DNA of 64,000 nt from the NCBI GenBank assembly GCA_030248135.1, contig JASANC010004587.1:1-64000 (forward strand), written 5' to 3'. Positions 51,301-61,717 of the stretch are shown here, piece by piece. A model generated the notes under the pieces. It made no database searches and was not told the origin of the DNA. It saw only the letters and a list, made by a program, of their open reading frames with translations. How positions within the stretch are numbered: position 1 is the stretch's first letter; every line of letters begins with the position of its first letter. Source of the DNA: Theristus sp. LFF4_11 (Eukaryota > Nematoda > Chromadorea > Monhysterida > Xyalidae). Position numbers and translations under genes: made by a program.

Positions 51301-52814
51301 GAAGCTACATATTTTGGTCTCTTTTTACATTTGTTTTCACAATCCTTTCCTTCTTGGCAACTCTGTTTTTTTCAGCAACACTGGAGAAAATGAACGTCAT
51401 TGAGCGACTCAGCGATGATACACTTGTCATTCACCAGGTATAGGTCGTTTATGAGATCTTGTCAGGTGGAAAAAGACGCCGTTAGATTGTGTGTGTGTGT
51501 GTGGTGCGTGGAATTGTATTGCTTCTTTTTGTAAAGTCATTTTGTATGGCAAAATGTTTTATTCGCGTGAACCATCCAATTTTGGAAAGCCGACGCACAC
51601 ATCATTGCGAACGCATTGATGAAATTCGAGTTTATGTTTTGAAATTCGAAATTTTGAAGCAATTGAATTTTCGTCTAAAAAAACTTTTGACAATGAATTG
51701 AAAAAAAAATGTATCGTTCAGGTGCACAAACGTGTCTGGCCGTCCGCACAGCGTGAGTCCTTGTTTTGGACGCACATACGACGCGTCGACTCGGACAAGG
51801 ACCCGGACGCCTACGACATGCACATCGTGTGCAACCATCACACCGATCGACCGGACGTGCCGGTAAAGTTCTGGTCTGAGCACCGCGCACTTCATCAAAT
51901 ACTGGTGTCATACTACCAGACATGCACGGGCTGTTATGTCTGTTCTGCGGCCTACCCAGGAACAGGCATGTTGGCCGTTCGGAACAGGCATTAGAACAGG
52001 CATCATCTACCACGTTACCCCAAATTTTGAGCGGTCAGTCGAGCAATTCATCCATTTTTCATCCATTCAGCAATTTCGGCAACCAGGTTACCAGGTTTGG
52101 TCGGTTTGGCTACCTACCAGGAACCAGCATGAAAATGGCTCCCGTGCACCTCTGCATACCACCACCATCATAATATTGTTTTTTTTTGTGCAAAAGAGGC
52201 GGAGTAATGTTGAGTTTGAGTGGATCTGTGGACAAGCCGCACAGCTGAAAACGGAACGCACTGCTTTCGCGCCCGAAATCAAAACGCTGAATTTTCAAAT
52301 CAAAACTCACTGTTGCAGCCAATCCAAAAGGGCAACGTTCGCGTCGGCATGACCGTCGCGATGGTCTGCCAGACGGTGCCGGATAAATCGGTGGCGAAAT
52401 CGAAGCCGAAAGGCGAGTGGAAGCGAAACGAACTGTCGTGTCGCATCGTCTACGTGGCGCAAGGTAAAATCGGTGGTTTTGCTTGTGATCTGGTTGGCTG
52501 TTGTTGTCGCACGCACCGATTTCAATCTGGATACATTCTTTCTACCAGTACAAGGCGACCGGGGGTGTTGTGGAACATATGCGCGCTTCCCGTGCCATGC
52601 CATCTCCGACCAGTGCAATCTCCCCATGATTTTTTTTAAACTTTTTTTCCAAACCGTAGAATAAATGTTGTTGTTTTTCCCAGTCAACCCTGGCGGCTGG
52701 GTTCCGGCGTCCGCAGCGCGTGCGATTTACAAACGGGAATATCCGAAATTCTTGAAACTACTGACGCAGTACATTAAACACAAAACGGAACACAAGACCA
52801 CGCTGGATTTATAA
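39317..52814 (+). CDS. CERT1: Ceramide transfer protein CERT (PH + START), 16 exons
   Basis: Carries ceramide from the ER to the Golgi. Exons: 39317-39416, 39721-39887, 46021-46137, 46414-46512, 46910-47024, 47787-48028, 48330-48497, 49320-49433, 49797-49883, 50402-50500, 50779-50940, 51131-51194, 51376-51437, 51722-51862, 52319-52463, 52684-52814. All GT-AG, 670 aa (human ~624). PH domain at ~38-130 has [13 protein letters not shown] and [12 protein letters not shown] serine-repeat region follows RRHGS (Ser144), the PKD-site position. Coiled coil lies at ~162-200. A degenerate FFAT is at 385-391 (EWHDALD). The START domain at ~437-668 keeps Gln532, Trp538, Asn570 and Tyr624, matching human Q467, W473, N504 and Y553; E446 is Asp511. 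The end contains [10 protein letters not shown]. Intron 2 is 6.1 kb of repeats. The exon 8 acceptor (GAAAAAAG) lacks a pyrimidine tract. Met5 is a possible better start. Confidence 0.96.
39970..41124. mobile_element. hAT-like element in CERT intron 2 (1,155 bp)
   Basis: The ends are TAGGGGTGG and CCACCCCTA. A perfect 8-bp duplication AGTGGGAC flanks it (39962-39969 and 41125-41132). Both subterminal zones are full of GGTATAAAAAACC-like inverted and direct repeats. A mid-element frame on the minus strand (40828-40619) is Ser/Asp-rich with no recognisable domain. Non-autonomous. Confidence 0.9.
41133..42947 (+). other. CERT intron 2, central part
   Basis: Includes a partial GGCCGAATAAA-family repeat at about 41875-41995 (AAAATAAATAAGGCA, GTCGCAGACTAGGATTG, GGCAAGATAATTTGCAATCG). 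The remainder is AT-rich with no exon or other element recognised. Confidence 0.5.
42948..43385. mobile_element. MITE, TACCGTATTA family (438 bp)
   Basis: TA-flanked (42946-42947 and 43386-43387). Ends are CCGTATTACCTCTAATAAAC and the complement ending AGAGGTAATACGG. Inside are CCCCCATGGGGG palindromes and runs of G beside TTTATTTTTGG. Related short copy at 50084-50256. Non-coding. Confidence 0.8.
43616..43750. mobile_element. CAGTC-type hairpin MITE in CERT intron 2
   Basis: AACATATCCAACTAGCTGAT on the left is mirrored by ATCAGCTAGTTGGATATGTT on the right, nearly perfect. The centre holds CAAACTCCGCCTCC, the complement of the family's GGAGGCGGAGTTTG. Terminal CAGTC is weakly kept. Confidence 0.75.
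44993..45260. mobile_element. Hairpin MITE (GCATTCATGAAGCAGT family) split by a 197-bp MITE
   Basis: The left arm GCATTCATGAAGCAGTATTT is at 44993 and the right arm CTGCTCCATGAATGCC ends at 45260. They are separated by the 197-bp element at 45046-45242, which duplicated a TA on insertion. This gives relative ages: the hairpin is older than the TTATC element. Confidence 0.75.
45046..45242. mobile_element. 197-bp TTATC-family MITE (copy 2)
   Basis: TTATC...GATAA between TA dinucleotides (45044-45045 and 45243-45244). It has a single base difference from 5509-5705 over 197 bases, so one of them moved or was converted recently. Confidence 0.85.
45405..45690 (-). mobile_element. GGCCGAATAAA-family repeat, reversed, near full length
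   Basis: Reads on the plus strand from TATGGCCGATTAAACATGGC to TTTATTCGGCCGTACTGTACC, so both ends carry the inverted GGCCGA(A/T)TAAA terminus. Contains the reverse complements of GTCGCAGACTAGGAGTTGTC and of the CCAAGATAATTCCCAATC phrase. Confidence 0.7.
48168..48240. repeat. Dispersed intronic repeat shared with CDC40
   Basis: CGTTTCCGGCGGAGTTTGGT then TTATGGTTTCCGGAACCGGT and an A-rich tail. A close match lies at 61429-61499 in the last intron of CDC40. Both copies sit shortly upstream of a splice acceptor. Confidence 0.6.
48897..49196. repeat. 18-bp minisatellite, 17 copies, in CERT intron 7
   Basis: The unit AATTGCTTGAGGTCACAT repeats without visible error about 16.5 times. Each unit contains AGGTCA, a nuclear-receptor half-site. 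The array makes apparent frames on both strands (CLRSHN repeats on plus, YVTSSN repeats on minus) that are artefacts of an 18-bp period. Confidence 0.95.
49460..49796 (+). repeat. 200-bp tandem duplication with a hammerhead-like core (CERT intron 8)
   Basis: The phrase GATGAGGCCAC occurs at 49507 and again exactly 200 bases later, followed in both by GATGT.GGC.AGG and by CAG.GAACCAT. The first copy contains CTGATGA, GGCC...GGCC and GAAA in hammerhead order. The second copy has a decayed core. See findings for the structural reading. Function unproven. Confidence 0.6.
50084..50256. mobile_element. MITE, TACCGTATTA family (173 bp), in CERT intron 9
   Basis: TA-flanked (50082-50083 and 50257-50258). 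Left CCGTATTAGTTTACCCCC; right end CATGGGGGTTTATTGGAGGT then AATACGG. C-rich interior with AATAAACCCCC modules. Same ends as 42948-43385. Confidence 0.8.
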
Positions 52815-55224
52815 TAATGGCGTTGTCGCTCACAAAAGAAACGTGTATTCTGCTGTAAAATTGTTTAGCCTATGATCCCTATCCACACCCACTCAGTTGG
52901 GTCTCAACACGAACTTAGGCGGCCCTGATCATCACGGAAACTTGTTTCAAAATTTCTATTCGTTTTTTGGTTTTCTTCTTAATGTTTGTCATTTCTCTGA
53001 CTCGAGGGCGAGACTAAGAGCAATAAGATCGAGTCGAGACCTAACTTCATGGATATTGAGGGATGTGTGCCCAGTTTTGATATGCGACTGTGCAGCGTTG
53101 GTTTAGCGTTTTTTTCTGGTATACATCTTGAATTGATTGTCTTGATTTCATTGATGTCGGGTGGTAGATTATTGCAGTCGTTAGTTTTGTTGTATACATT
53201 TCCATTTCATAATTCGGATTCATAATCATTGTTAATGCACCCTGTGACGTCATTTGTCAATCAAAGTGCGCTTGTCTCAGTGTATTGCTTGTATATGGGC
53301 GTTTGCGCATATGTGTTTTCAATTTGATTTTTCTCGCCATTTCAGGATTTCGCATGTATTTTTGTGTTCAGTTGCTTCATTTTAGTCCACAGAGTGCAAC
53401 TCAGTTCCATGTAAAGCTGCGGTGAAACAGATTTCTCATTTTTGTCAGCTTTTTGTAAGGATTTTTTACATCGAAGGTGTATTCATGAATCCGCAGCAGA
53501 GATTGCCAACCTGATGCTGAACTATTCATGAATGCAGCCTACTCCGTTCTTTCAGGCAGGTTTTTAAAAGTAGATTTTTTGGTTTGTATTTAGGTTTAAC
53601 TGGATTGGTCTCGATAATATTTTTACAGATACATAAACTTTGAATGAAGGATGTTGTATTTTTTGCACTTTTTTTCTTGATTCATCTTTAAAACAGGGTT
53701 GTTATTGGCGTACTGTAGAAGTATTTTGTTGATTGATTTTTATTTGATTGAACAACTTGATTTTTATTGGTGAGAAATTTGGAGTCTTGATTATTTTCTT
53801 GTGCGGGACCAGAAGCCATGGCATAAAGTTCTTGAAATTATTTTTTAAGTTTACAAAATTATTGGTTGGTGTTTGTAAAAATTATATCAAATATGTTCAA
53901 TTATTTTTATTATTCGCTGTTTTCATTTTCTTAGAAATGCCGAATTATCTGTTTTTAGAACAAAAATTATCTTTGCTTCGTTGTTCTAGAGATTATTTTA
54001 GTCTTGTCTTTTCTTGGCTGTTGCTGCAGATTTTTTTCGACCAAGCGCTTTTGGACAAGGTTATCTCGATTGTTAGAGCCACGCAAAATTTAAGAATTAT
54101 TTCCTCATTCAGTTTGTGAAATCTGAAATCAAATTTTAATTTACGACCTGTTCATTAAAATTTGCCCAAGTTTCGATAAACACGATTACCCATTTATAAC
54201 AATGCTGATTTCTTTGCGTGCATGTTTGTTTTGTTGCCTTCGATGTGAACATGATCACAATAAACGTGTGATGATCTTTACTTTGAACTTGTAATGATAT
54301 GAGTCGAGTCGATAACAAATAATATTTTTTGCCGATTACGCTAATGAAAATAAAAATTAATCAAAACGTTTTTTGCTTGACTGCGGCCTGTGTTCGTATA
54401 TTTTATTTTCACCGGGTAGCAGTTTTGCCCCACGATGGAAGGTGTTGATCCATCGAGTTTTTTGTCGGTTCGCACATCGTAAGCTAAAAATGATATGAAA
54501 CAAGCTGCGTGATTGGGTGCGTTTTTGGAATAGAACCACCGATTCGTTGCACTTTTACCAAAAGAAAATCGAATGCTGTGGGGCGGATGAGTGATACATT
54601 TGGTGCGGGTCGTTTCTGTTGACATAAAACGGCAGTACAGTCAAACTCTACAATATAGGCTATCATCTGATTGGTCGGCGATCACGGTGATGCATGCTTT
54701 CTGTGCAGGATTGGCTCCGCCTGCACAGAAATGCATCACGTACGTGATCACCAACCAATCAGCTGGTTCTGAAACACATCACGTGAGCACAATTTTGCAG
54801 CACACTACCGTTGTAGACTAGGAATTGTGTTTTTTTTTTCGAATTTCATTAAGTTCCATCACCGCATTGATCTACTGCATCATTGAAAATCAGTCAACTC
54901 TACGTCCGCAGTCAATCTGCTGTCCCGATTTCAATTGATTTTCGGTTTTCATAGGGACTTAGTGACAAGTCATTTGAATTTTTAATTGTGTGTGTGTCTG
55001 TTTCAGCAGCGAAATAATTCAATTCAAATTCAATATTCTTGGCAACAATGATTCCATTATAATTAACGCCGGCACAGAGCAACAAAACAAACACAACCGA
55101 ACAAACAAGTGACGTGTCGACCTCAGCACAAAAGAGACCGGAGCCAGACACACACGAAACAAAACAAAGGAACGGTCGTACAGCGGGGGACTAATAAAAT
55201 CGCGGTGAGACCAGTGCGGCAATC
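52815..55224 (+). other. CERT-CDC40 intergenic region
   Basis: CERT and CDC40 are co-directional with 2.4 kb between. An AATAAA at 54259-54264 is a possible distal poly(A) signal. A remnant hairpin (ATTCATGAAT pairs) lies near 53482-53538. A CAGTC hairpin sits at 54638-54816. The last 300 bases before the CDC40 start have no repeats and probably hold its promoter. Confidence 0.45.
54638..54816. mobile_element. CAGTC hairpin MITE
   Basis: CAGTCAAACTCTACAATATA after TA, then CTGATTGGTCGGCGATCACG. The right arm has CGTGATCACCAACCAATCAG. The centre has GGCTCCGCCTGCACAG. The right terminus is uncertain. Confidence 0.65.
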
Positions 55225-58200
55225 ATGGCGACCACCGGTGGTGTACCGCGCCGGCACCGGAGACCGTTGCTCGTGTCCGATTACGGCGGCGAGAACGACA
55301 GCGACACGGACGATGAGATGGAGAAGGAAGCGGGCGAACTGGAGCAAGCCGACGACGACGACGATCTTGCGGCGGCTGCTGCGAGTTCGACGGCTTTGCC
55401 GCCTTCGATGGCCGTTCTGCCGCGAGTGGAGGCAGCGCCGCTGGTCGAGTCAAAGGTCGGGTTCTTTTTCGGGCAAGGACGCACCTTTTTTTCTGGTCTT
55501 TTTTCTGGTGCACCGATGTTGTTGGAGTGTTTGTTCTCAAAGGTAAGGTCGGGTTCTTTTTCGAGCAAGGACGCACCTTTTTTTCTGGTGCACCGATGTT
55601 GTTGGAGTGTTCTGTTTCTTTTTGCGTGTGATGCGAGTTGTTGTGTTGTTGTTTTGTTTTTTGCAACAAGACAGACCCGTGCGACTGGTGTTCCCCCCGC
55701 TGCCAACAAAACCTGTTCCATTTGCCCTTGGCCCTCTCGCTCCGGTCTATGATAGATAAGCGGTGCTCGTGTAAGGTGGAATATGTGGGGTCACGAAACA
55801 AAAATGGCTTATTTTCACGGGTCTTCGTGTGCCACATGCCGTCCGTGCAGTTTCGATCTGGGAATTTCCCGCTTTTCGCGATGCACTGATGGTCGGGAAA
55901 AGAGATTGTTTCGTTCAGTTTTTTTGGCTCCGAGACTCAATGCGCGCCTAGATTGGTTCCTTTCTACGTCTGCACACGCATTCAATCGCAGAATTAAAAA
56001 AAACTAAATCGGACTTTTAGTCGGTTGTCACGCCAAAACGTTATCTAATATGGAAAAAACGAGAAAAAACAAATGACACCGTTTTTTTTTCGCAGGCGGA
56101 TGTTGGCGGCGATAAAACGGTCGATCCGAGGTGCAAGGAGCTGACGCGTAATCCGACCTACAACGAGTTATTTGCGCCCGTGGTAAGAAGAACGTACAGT
56201 AAAGTGCTCTAGTTTGAAGAGCGTGCTCGTTTTCCATCGCAAACACACTGGCAGCACCGGTGCACACGCGGCGTACCACCGCCCATCCGTGTGCGTGTGC
56301 GTGTAGTGCCTGTGTGTTTGGTTCATCACTCAAAATGGTGTGTGTGTGTGTGTGTGTGTCTGTGTGTTTGGTAAATGATCATGCGAAAAAAATGCGAAAA
56401 AACACACACACACACCGTTTTGCGCGTCAGATCTGCTTTGAGGTAAGACGTTCTGGAGGACAGTTCTGCCTTGGTGTTCGCGCGCTCTGGCGAGACCAGG
56501 AGCGTGCCACCGCGCTATGCATCTGCGTAGCGAAACCGCAAACAGCGAACTTTATGTGCTAGCTAAGCACCACGGGCGTCGCTATTGTAGCAATTGAGAA
56601 AACCGAAACAGAAACCAGTTCAGCGAGATTTTCAACTGCTCAAACTTGTTGTTGTTGTTTCGTGTTCAGGCCGGACCGCGAAATCCGTACAAGACCGAGC
56701 AACAGTCGGCGCACAAGAACACGCTGACCGGCTTCGTGGAGCCGGCGCATTTCAGTGAATTCCATTTCGAATCGGAGCGCAGGACGTTTGATACGTTCGG
56801 TTGGTGTGATGGAAATGTTCGAAAGTTACAGAGTGTTCTGCTGCTGCCAGCTGGCGGTTGGTGGGTGCGTTTTTTCAAGAGGACCGTGCAGTACAGTTCA
56901 GCTGACTGCCTTCGGAGAAAAATCCTAAATTTCACGAAAACCTTTTTTTCTCATTTTGAATTTCATCGGACCAAACAAAACAAATGTTTTTCTTTTCTCG
57001 TTGCGCAGGCTACGCGAAAGACCCGTCCGCCAGCGAGGCAAAACAACAAAAGCCAGGCACTTCGGCGGAGTTTGTGGGCGACTCGAAACTGGGTGTTGCT
57101 GAAAAAGGTTTGATCGAACGTCCGAGATTTGTTGTCTTCTTCTTTTCATTTCTGCCTGGTTTTGCGACTCACTATGCACGCACACAGATGAAAAACCAGT
57201 GTCATGCTTGAATTGAAGCTTGAAGAAGCTCGCTTGAAGTCCAACAAACTTTATTTTCCATTATAAATCAGGTGCCACTGTTTTCGAGTCAAAGAAAACT
57301 GGCAAAGAGAAACGAAAAATGACCTCCAATTGGGACTCGGCTGATCTAGAAGGCTACACTGGCCCTTGGGGCAAGTACGTCGACGAAGAATTGGTGTCGA
57401 AACCGGACGCGGTTGGTTTCCGTTATTGTTTTTTTTGTTTTCAATCATTCTTTTCATTCTGTTCCAAGGCCGAATAAATAGGGCAGGCCTTGTCTTCTCC
57501 ATCAAGGCGGCATCAGTTGCAGACTAGGAGTTGTCTCTTTTTCAAGAATGCCAAGATAATTCCCAGTCGCGTGTGCAAGGGAGAACGAATGAATAGAATA
57601 GCACGAAGAATCAATTAGTTTAAAAACGCATCTAATTTGACACACAATTGGGTTTCTGAACGTCTGTTTTTGTTGATCAAATGTCGCGCGCTCCTTGCAC
57701 CCCGACAAAAGATGCCATGTTTACTCGGCCATTCCGTGTTCAAATAGGAGGCAGTTTTCATTGAGGATGAAATCCAGGAATGTCGGAAGAATGAAGACCG
57801 TCCATATTGTTTTTTTTTTGACACGAGTGTTTTTTCATGATCTTGTCGTGTATGTCGTCACGGACGAAACGGTGTAGCACGTACACGCACATACACTGAT
57901 GGTTTAGCGTGTTTTTGCCAGCCAATTGTCGATGTAATGCCGATGTGTTTGTTGCCGATGTGCTTTAGAAACGTCTCATATTTTGTGTGTGTGTGTGTTT
58001 TCAGGACACTCAGAAAGAGATGGACGAATTCGCGAAGAAACGCAAGAAGCACTCCAAGATCACGAAGAGCGAGACGGTCGAAGAAAAATCGATTCTGCAC
58101 AGTGAGCATTTGTTTACTATTTTTTGTTTGAACGGCTTTTTACGTTGCACGAGCTAAACGGCGTTCTCGTCACCGACTTCCAGAAAGTTTTTTTCGGTGG

Positions 58201-61200
58201 TTGGTGATGTGATGCCATACAGGGATGGGCTAGCCCCGCCTCCGTCCTAGGCCGGGGGGCCCCACTCACCCAGTGACCTCGATCTGCGCGCTACCTCGGC
58301 TGTCGCTGGTCGACGTTCGATTGCCGGGAAGCGGGCGTGCATCCGAAATCCCTCTCAAAACCCTTCATATGATATGTGTGGACGGCTAATACTCGTCTTC
58401 AAAGAACGAAATCAACCAAAAACACCCAATCATTCATCATTCACGCAATTCATTCAATCAATCGCCAAACATTCATAAAAAAAAACGCGCATTCTTCAGT
58501 CAAAGACGCCGCCGACTACCAAGGCCGCTCGTTCCTGCACCCGCCCACCGATGTCGGCGTGAATTTCCGCGCCGACTCATTGCCGGAGCGCTGTTTCATC
58601 CCGAAGAAACAGCTGCACACCTACACCGGCCACAGCAAGGGCGTCCAGTGTATTCGGTGGTTTCCAAGTAGCGCGCATCTGCTGCTGTCGGCCAGCATGG
58701 ACAGCAAGATCAAGGTGTCGTTGATTAATGGTGCATTCATGAAGCAGTGATTAAGGTTTCGCAATATCGTTGATTGATGGTGCATTCATGAAGCAGTGAT
58801 TAAGATTTCGTAATATCCTATATTGAAGGTGCATGCATGAAGCATTGATTACGGTTTCGCAATATCGTTGATTAATGGTGCATTCATGAAGCAGTGATGT
58901 TTTGTAGCACAGCTGCGCGTCACTAAATACTGCTTCATGAATGCCGGTTTTTTGCAAACGTGGTGTTATTCTCTGTTCAGTGTGTCTTCCATGGTGTGTG
59001 GTGAATGAACATATGAATCTCTCTACTTTCGCAAAGCTCGAACAACCGTTTCTCGACACTTTCGCAGCTCTGGGAAGTGTACAAGAACCGCCGCTGTGTG
59101 CGCTCGTATCTCGGCCACAAGCAGGCGGTCCGGGATGTGAACTTCAACAACGATGGCACAAAGTTCCTGTCGGCCTCGTTCGACCGGCACATCAAACTCT
59201 GGGACACCGAGACTGGTGCGTGCGCTTTTGTGGTTTTGTTTTGGAATTTCGAGCGCTGTTTTGTCGTTGTTTCGTTTTGGTGTGCGCTTGTTCTTGGAAT
59301 TTCGAGCGCTGTTTTGTCGTTGTTTCGTTTTTTTGGTGTGCGCAAAATTGTTTGTGCGTTTCTGGAATGTTTTTTTTGCTTTTTTCAGGTGAATGCGTGC
59401 AACGGTTCACTACCGGCAAGGTGCCGTTTTGTGTGAAATTCAATCCGGATGATGATAAGCAGCATTTTTTCTTGTCCGGCATGAAAGACAAAAAGATTAT
59501 CCAGGTTTCGTTTATCATGTTGTGCTTGTATTTTAACGTTTTTTTCAATTTTTACTAGCTTGGACTGATTTGCGCCGATTTTGATAGGAACAGCCAATCT
59601 ATTTCTATATCGTATGCAACTAGCTGATTGGTTGGTGCACACGTGGTCTATGCATTCTGTGTGCAGTCATTGCTGCTGGGCTGGACTTGGAGGCGGAGTC
59701 CAGGTTTTCACAGAATGCATGCCTCACGGGTGCGCCAACCAATCAGCGAATTGCATTTTATATGGAGAGATACACTGTAGCAGCACGTGGATGATCGGCA
59801 CAGGAGGTCCGAGGTGCAACGTATTTTCGGGAGTCTTGAAAAACAGTAACCATGAGTGTAACCATCTGCTGTTTTGCTGATCATGAAAGCCAGAAACAAG
59901 AGCTGTATCTCACAACAGAAAAGAAACAAAAAAAACGCTTTCAGTGGGACACACGGACGGGCGAGGTTGTGCAAGAGTACGATCGTCACTTGGGCGCCGT
60001 CAACACAATCACGTTTTTCGACCATAATCGACGCTTCTGCACCACTTCTGACGATAAGTCGCTGCGAATTTGGGAGTGGTACGCGGGCGTTTTCTGCGGT
60101 TACTTAGTTCTGTTGTTTTTTTTAATTTGCGATTCGCCCGCCACTGCGGAAATTGGACTTTCTGCATTCTGCTATGTAATGGCCAGTTCGTAGTGCCCGC
60201 GTAGGCATGCGTCAGCATGAACGGGCCTGGGAAACCTGCTTTGTCCAAGCGAGCTGCGTTACGGGCTCGTGGGAGGGGGTCGATAAGCATATGGCTGACG
60301 TCAAATGCGGGGCTGCGATGTCAGTTCCGCAGTGCGGACAATGAACAGAGAACAGACCATACTAACGGCGGCGGGCAGTTGGAGCACGTCAGCTTGCAAC
60401 GCTCATGCAATCGCGTATGACACGGCAACTTTTTTGGGAAAATAGAACCAATTCCAGTTTTAAATTTTTTTTCAATCAAAGATTGTGTTTTCAATTAATT
60501 CCAAGAGTTTTTTCAATTTTTTTCAGGGAAATCCCGGTCGACACAAAATTGATCCAAGACCCGTCGCTGCATTCGATGCCGTTCATGCGAAAGTCGCCGA
60601 ATGGTGAATGACTGTTTGCTTTGGACCTGGGCTGGGGTGTGCTGTGGCGTAACGTAACCACGGAGCTCATCGCTCAAACTTTTCAAATTGCGGGGAATTA
60701 TTCAAATTTGAGAGACCGCTTTATTGTGCACCAAACTATTGGACGGGTGGCTTTGATGATTGGCATCATTTTTTTTACTTCAGCCATGTCAACAAATCAA
60801 AAAATTCGTTTTTAAGTTTAAAAAACGTTTTCTTGCTCAGAAAAATGGATTGTCGGCCAATCAATGGACAACCGAATCATGCTCTTTCAAATGCTGGACG
60901 AAAAGTTGCGGTTCGCGAAAAAGAAAGCGTTCAAGGGACACATGAATGCGGGCTACGCTTGCGGCATTGACTTCTCGCCGGACATGAGGTGCGATTGTGA
61001 AAGCAAAACTTGTGTCACCCCGATGTTTGCATGCTGAATATGGCTGCATTTTTGTGTCTGCCACGTCACTGATTGGTCTCATCCTCATCGCACCAGTTCG
61101 CGGCAACCAATCAACGTGCTCCCAATACTTATCGGTGTATAACTTTGTTGTTGCACTGTTTACTTCGTCACATCAAACTTGACAGAAATTAGTTCGTTAT

Positions 61201-61717
61201 TGAGCAGAAGAAGCCATTGCAACAGTGGTGTGGTGGTGTACCGTGGGGCGCTAGCCGCAAGAGACGTTTGAGGGACGTGCTCTCCGGCCTACGGTAGGGA
61301 CCGCTCCATGGTACACTTCGTCGCACGGCTCTGTTAATGAGGGAACATCGCAATAAAAAGCTCACCTCCCGAACAAAAGACACCGTGATTTGACACTATA
61401 ACTTTTACGGCAATATAACACAGGATTGCCCGTTTCCGCCCGAAGCTTGGTACCTTATGGTTTCCGGAACCGGTGCGCGAACAATTATTTAAAAAAAACT
61501 TTGCAACCGGTTTTTATTGCGCCACACACCCAATTTCAGCTACATCATCTCCGGCGACAGCAACGGCCATTTGTACATGTGGGACTGGAAGAATCATCGT
61601 ATCGTCGCGAAATGGAAGGCGCATGACGAAGTTTGCATCGGAGCGTTGTGGCATCCGCATGAGACGAGCAAGATTGCCACTTGCGGCTGGGATGGCGTCA
61701 TTAAGCTGTGGGATTGA
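55225..61717 (+). CDS. CDC40: Pre-mRNA splicing factor CDC40/PRP17 (WD40), 13 exons
   Basis: Spliceosomal second-step factor in the nucleus. Exons: 55225-55455, 56096-56182, 56670-56799, 57009-57107, 57272-57411, 58005-58101, 58500-58714, 59068-59215, 59389-59504, 59945-60078, 60527-60603, 60841-60988, 61540-61717. Junctions are GT-AG and in frame, 599 aa (human 579). The acidic N-terminal part has [20 protein letters not shown], then [17 protein letters not shown] and [10 protein letters not shown], all typical of the family. A seven-bladed WD40 propeller follows from about residue 285: [64 protein letters not shown] and the C-terminal [21 protein letters not shown]. Exon 1 has a weak donor (GTCGGG). 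A duplicated, stronger in-frame donor at 55543 would add 29 residues. Identification is secure; exon 1's end is not. Confidence 0.96.
55456..55625 (+). repeat. ~88-bp tandem duplication at CDC40 exon 1/intron 1
   Basis: CAAAGGT...CGGGTTCTTTTTCG(G/A)GCAAGG and the following GCACCGATGTTGTTGGAGTG occur twice, beginning near 55450 and 55538. The duplication includes the splice donor itself. Confidence 0.85.
55925..56008. mobile_element. Short GACTCAATGCGC-family hairpin in CDC40 intron 1
   Basis: GGCTCCGAGACTCAATGCGC at the left, then TTTCTACGTCTGCACACGCA and TTCAATCGCAGAATTAAAAA. It matches the end regions of the TTATC/GACTCAATGCGC elements without their centre. Confidence 0.5.
56338..56420. 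repeat. GT and CA microsatellites in CDC40 intron 2
   Basis: A (TG)n tract at 56338-56369 is followed by a (CA)n tract near 56402-56414. The two are complementary and could pair. Confidence 0.8.
57457..57727. mobile_element. GGCCGAATAAA-family repeat in CDC40 intron 5, near full length
   Basis: AAGGCCGAATAAATAGGGC at the left and CATGTTTACTCGGCCATTCC at the right are inverted. The interior has TTGCAGACTAGGAGTTGTC, AGAATGCCAAGATAATTCCC and ACAATTGGGTTTCTGAACG. This is the best plus-strand copy. Confidence 0.7.
58225..58350. other. GC-rich segment with B-box-like phrase in CDC40 intron 6
   Basis: GGGATGGGCTAGCCCCGCC and GTTCGATTGCCGGGAAG stand out in an AT-rich intron. The second resembles a tRNA/SINE B box, but no matching A box or cloverleaf was found, so this is only a possible degraded SINE. 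Confidence 0.2.
58733..58946. repeat. Hairpin MITE with tandemly amplified left arm (CDC40 intron 7)
   Basis: GGTGCATTCATGAAGCAGTG recurs four times at ~55-base spacing with GTTTCGCAATATCGTTGATT between. A single right arm, CACTAAATACTGCTTCATGA, ends at 58946. The left arm of the hairpin family has been multiplied. Confidence 0.8.
59587..59777. mobile_element. CAGTC-type hairpin MITE in CDC40 intron 9
   Basis: CAACTAGCTGATTGGTTGG on the left and CCAACCAATCAGCGAATTG on the right, with GGAGGCGGAGTCCAGG in the centre. The right end reads ACACTG then TA (59778-59779). Confidence 0.7.
60079..60526 (+). other. CDC40 intron 10
   Basis: A 448-base intron with a moderately GC-rich middle (60185-60390). 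No known repeat or RNA recognised. Confidence 0.5.
61429..61499. repeat. Dispersed intronic repeat shared with CERT
   Basis: CCGTTTCCGCCCGAAGCTTGGT then TTATGGTTTCCGGAACCGGT and an A-rich tail. It matches 48168-48240 and lies 40 bases before the last CDC40 exon. Confidence 0.6.

Noticed and set aside
58225..58350. tRNA gene or SINE from the GTTCGATTG phrase
   Set aside because: No A box at the right distance and no cloverleaf found by eye; kept only as a low-confidence segment.
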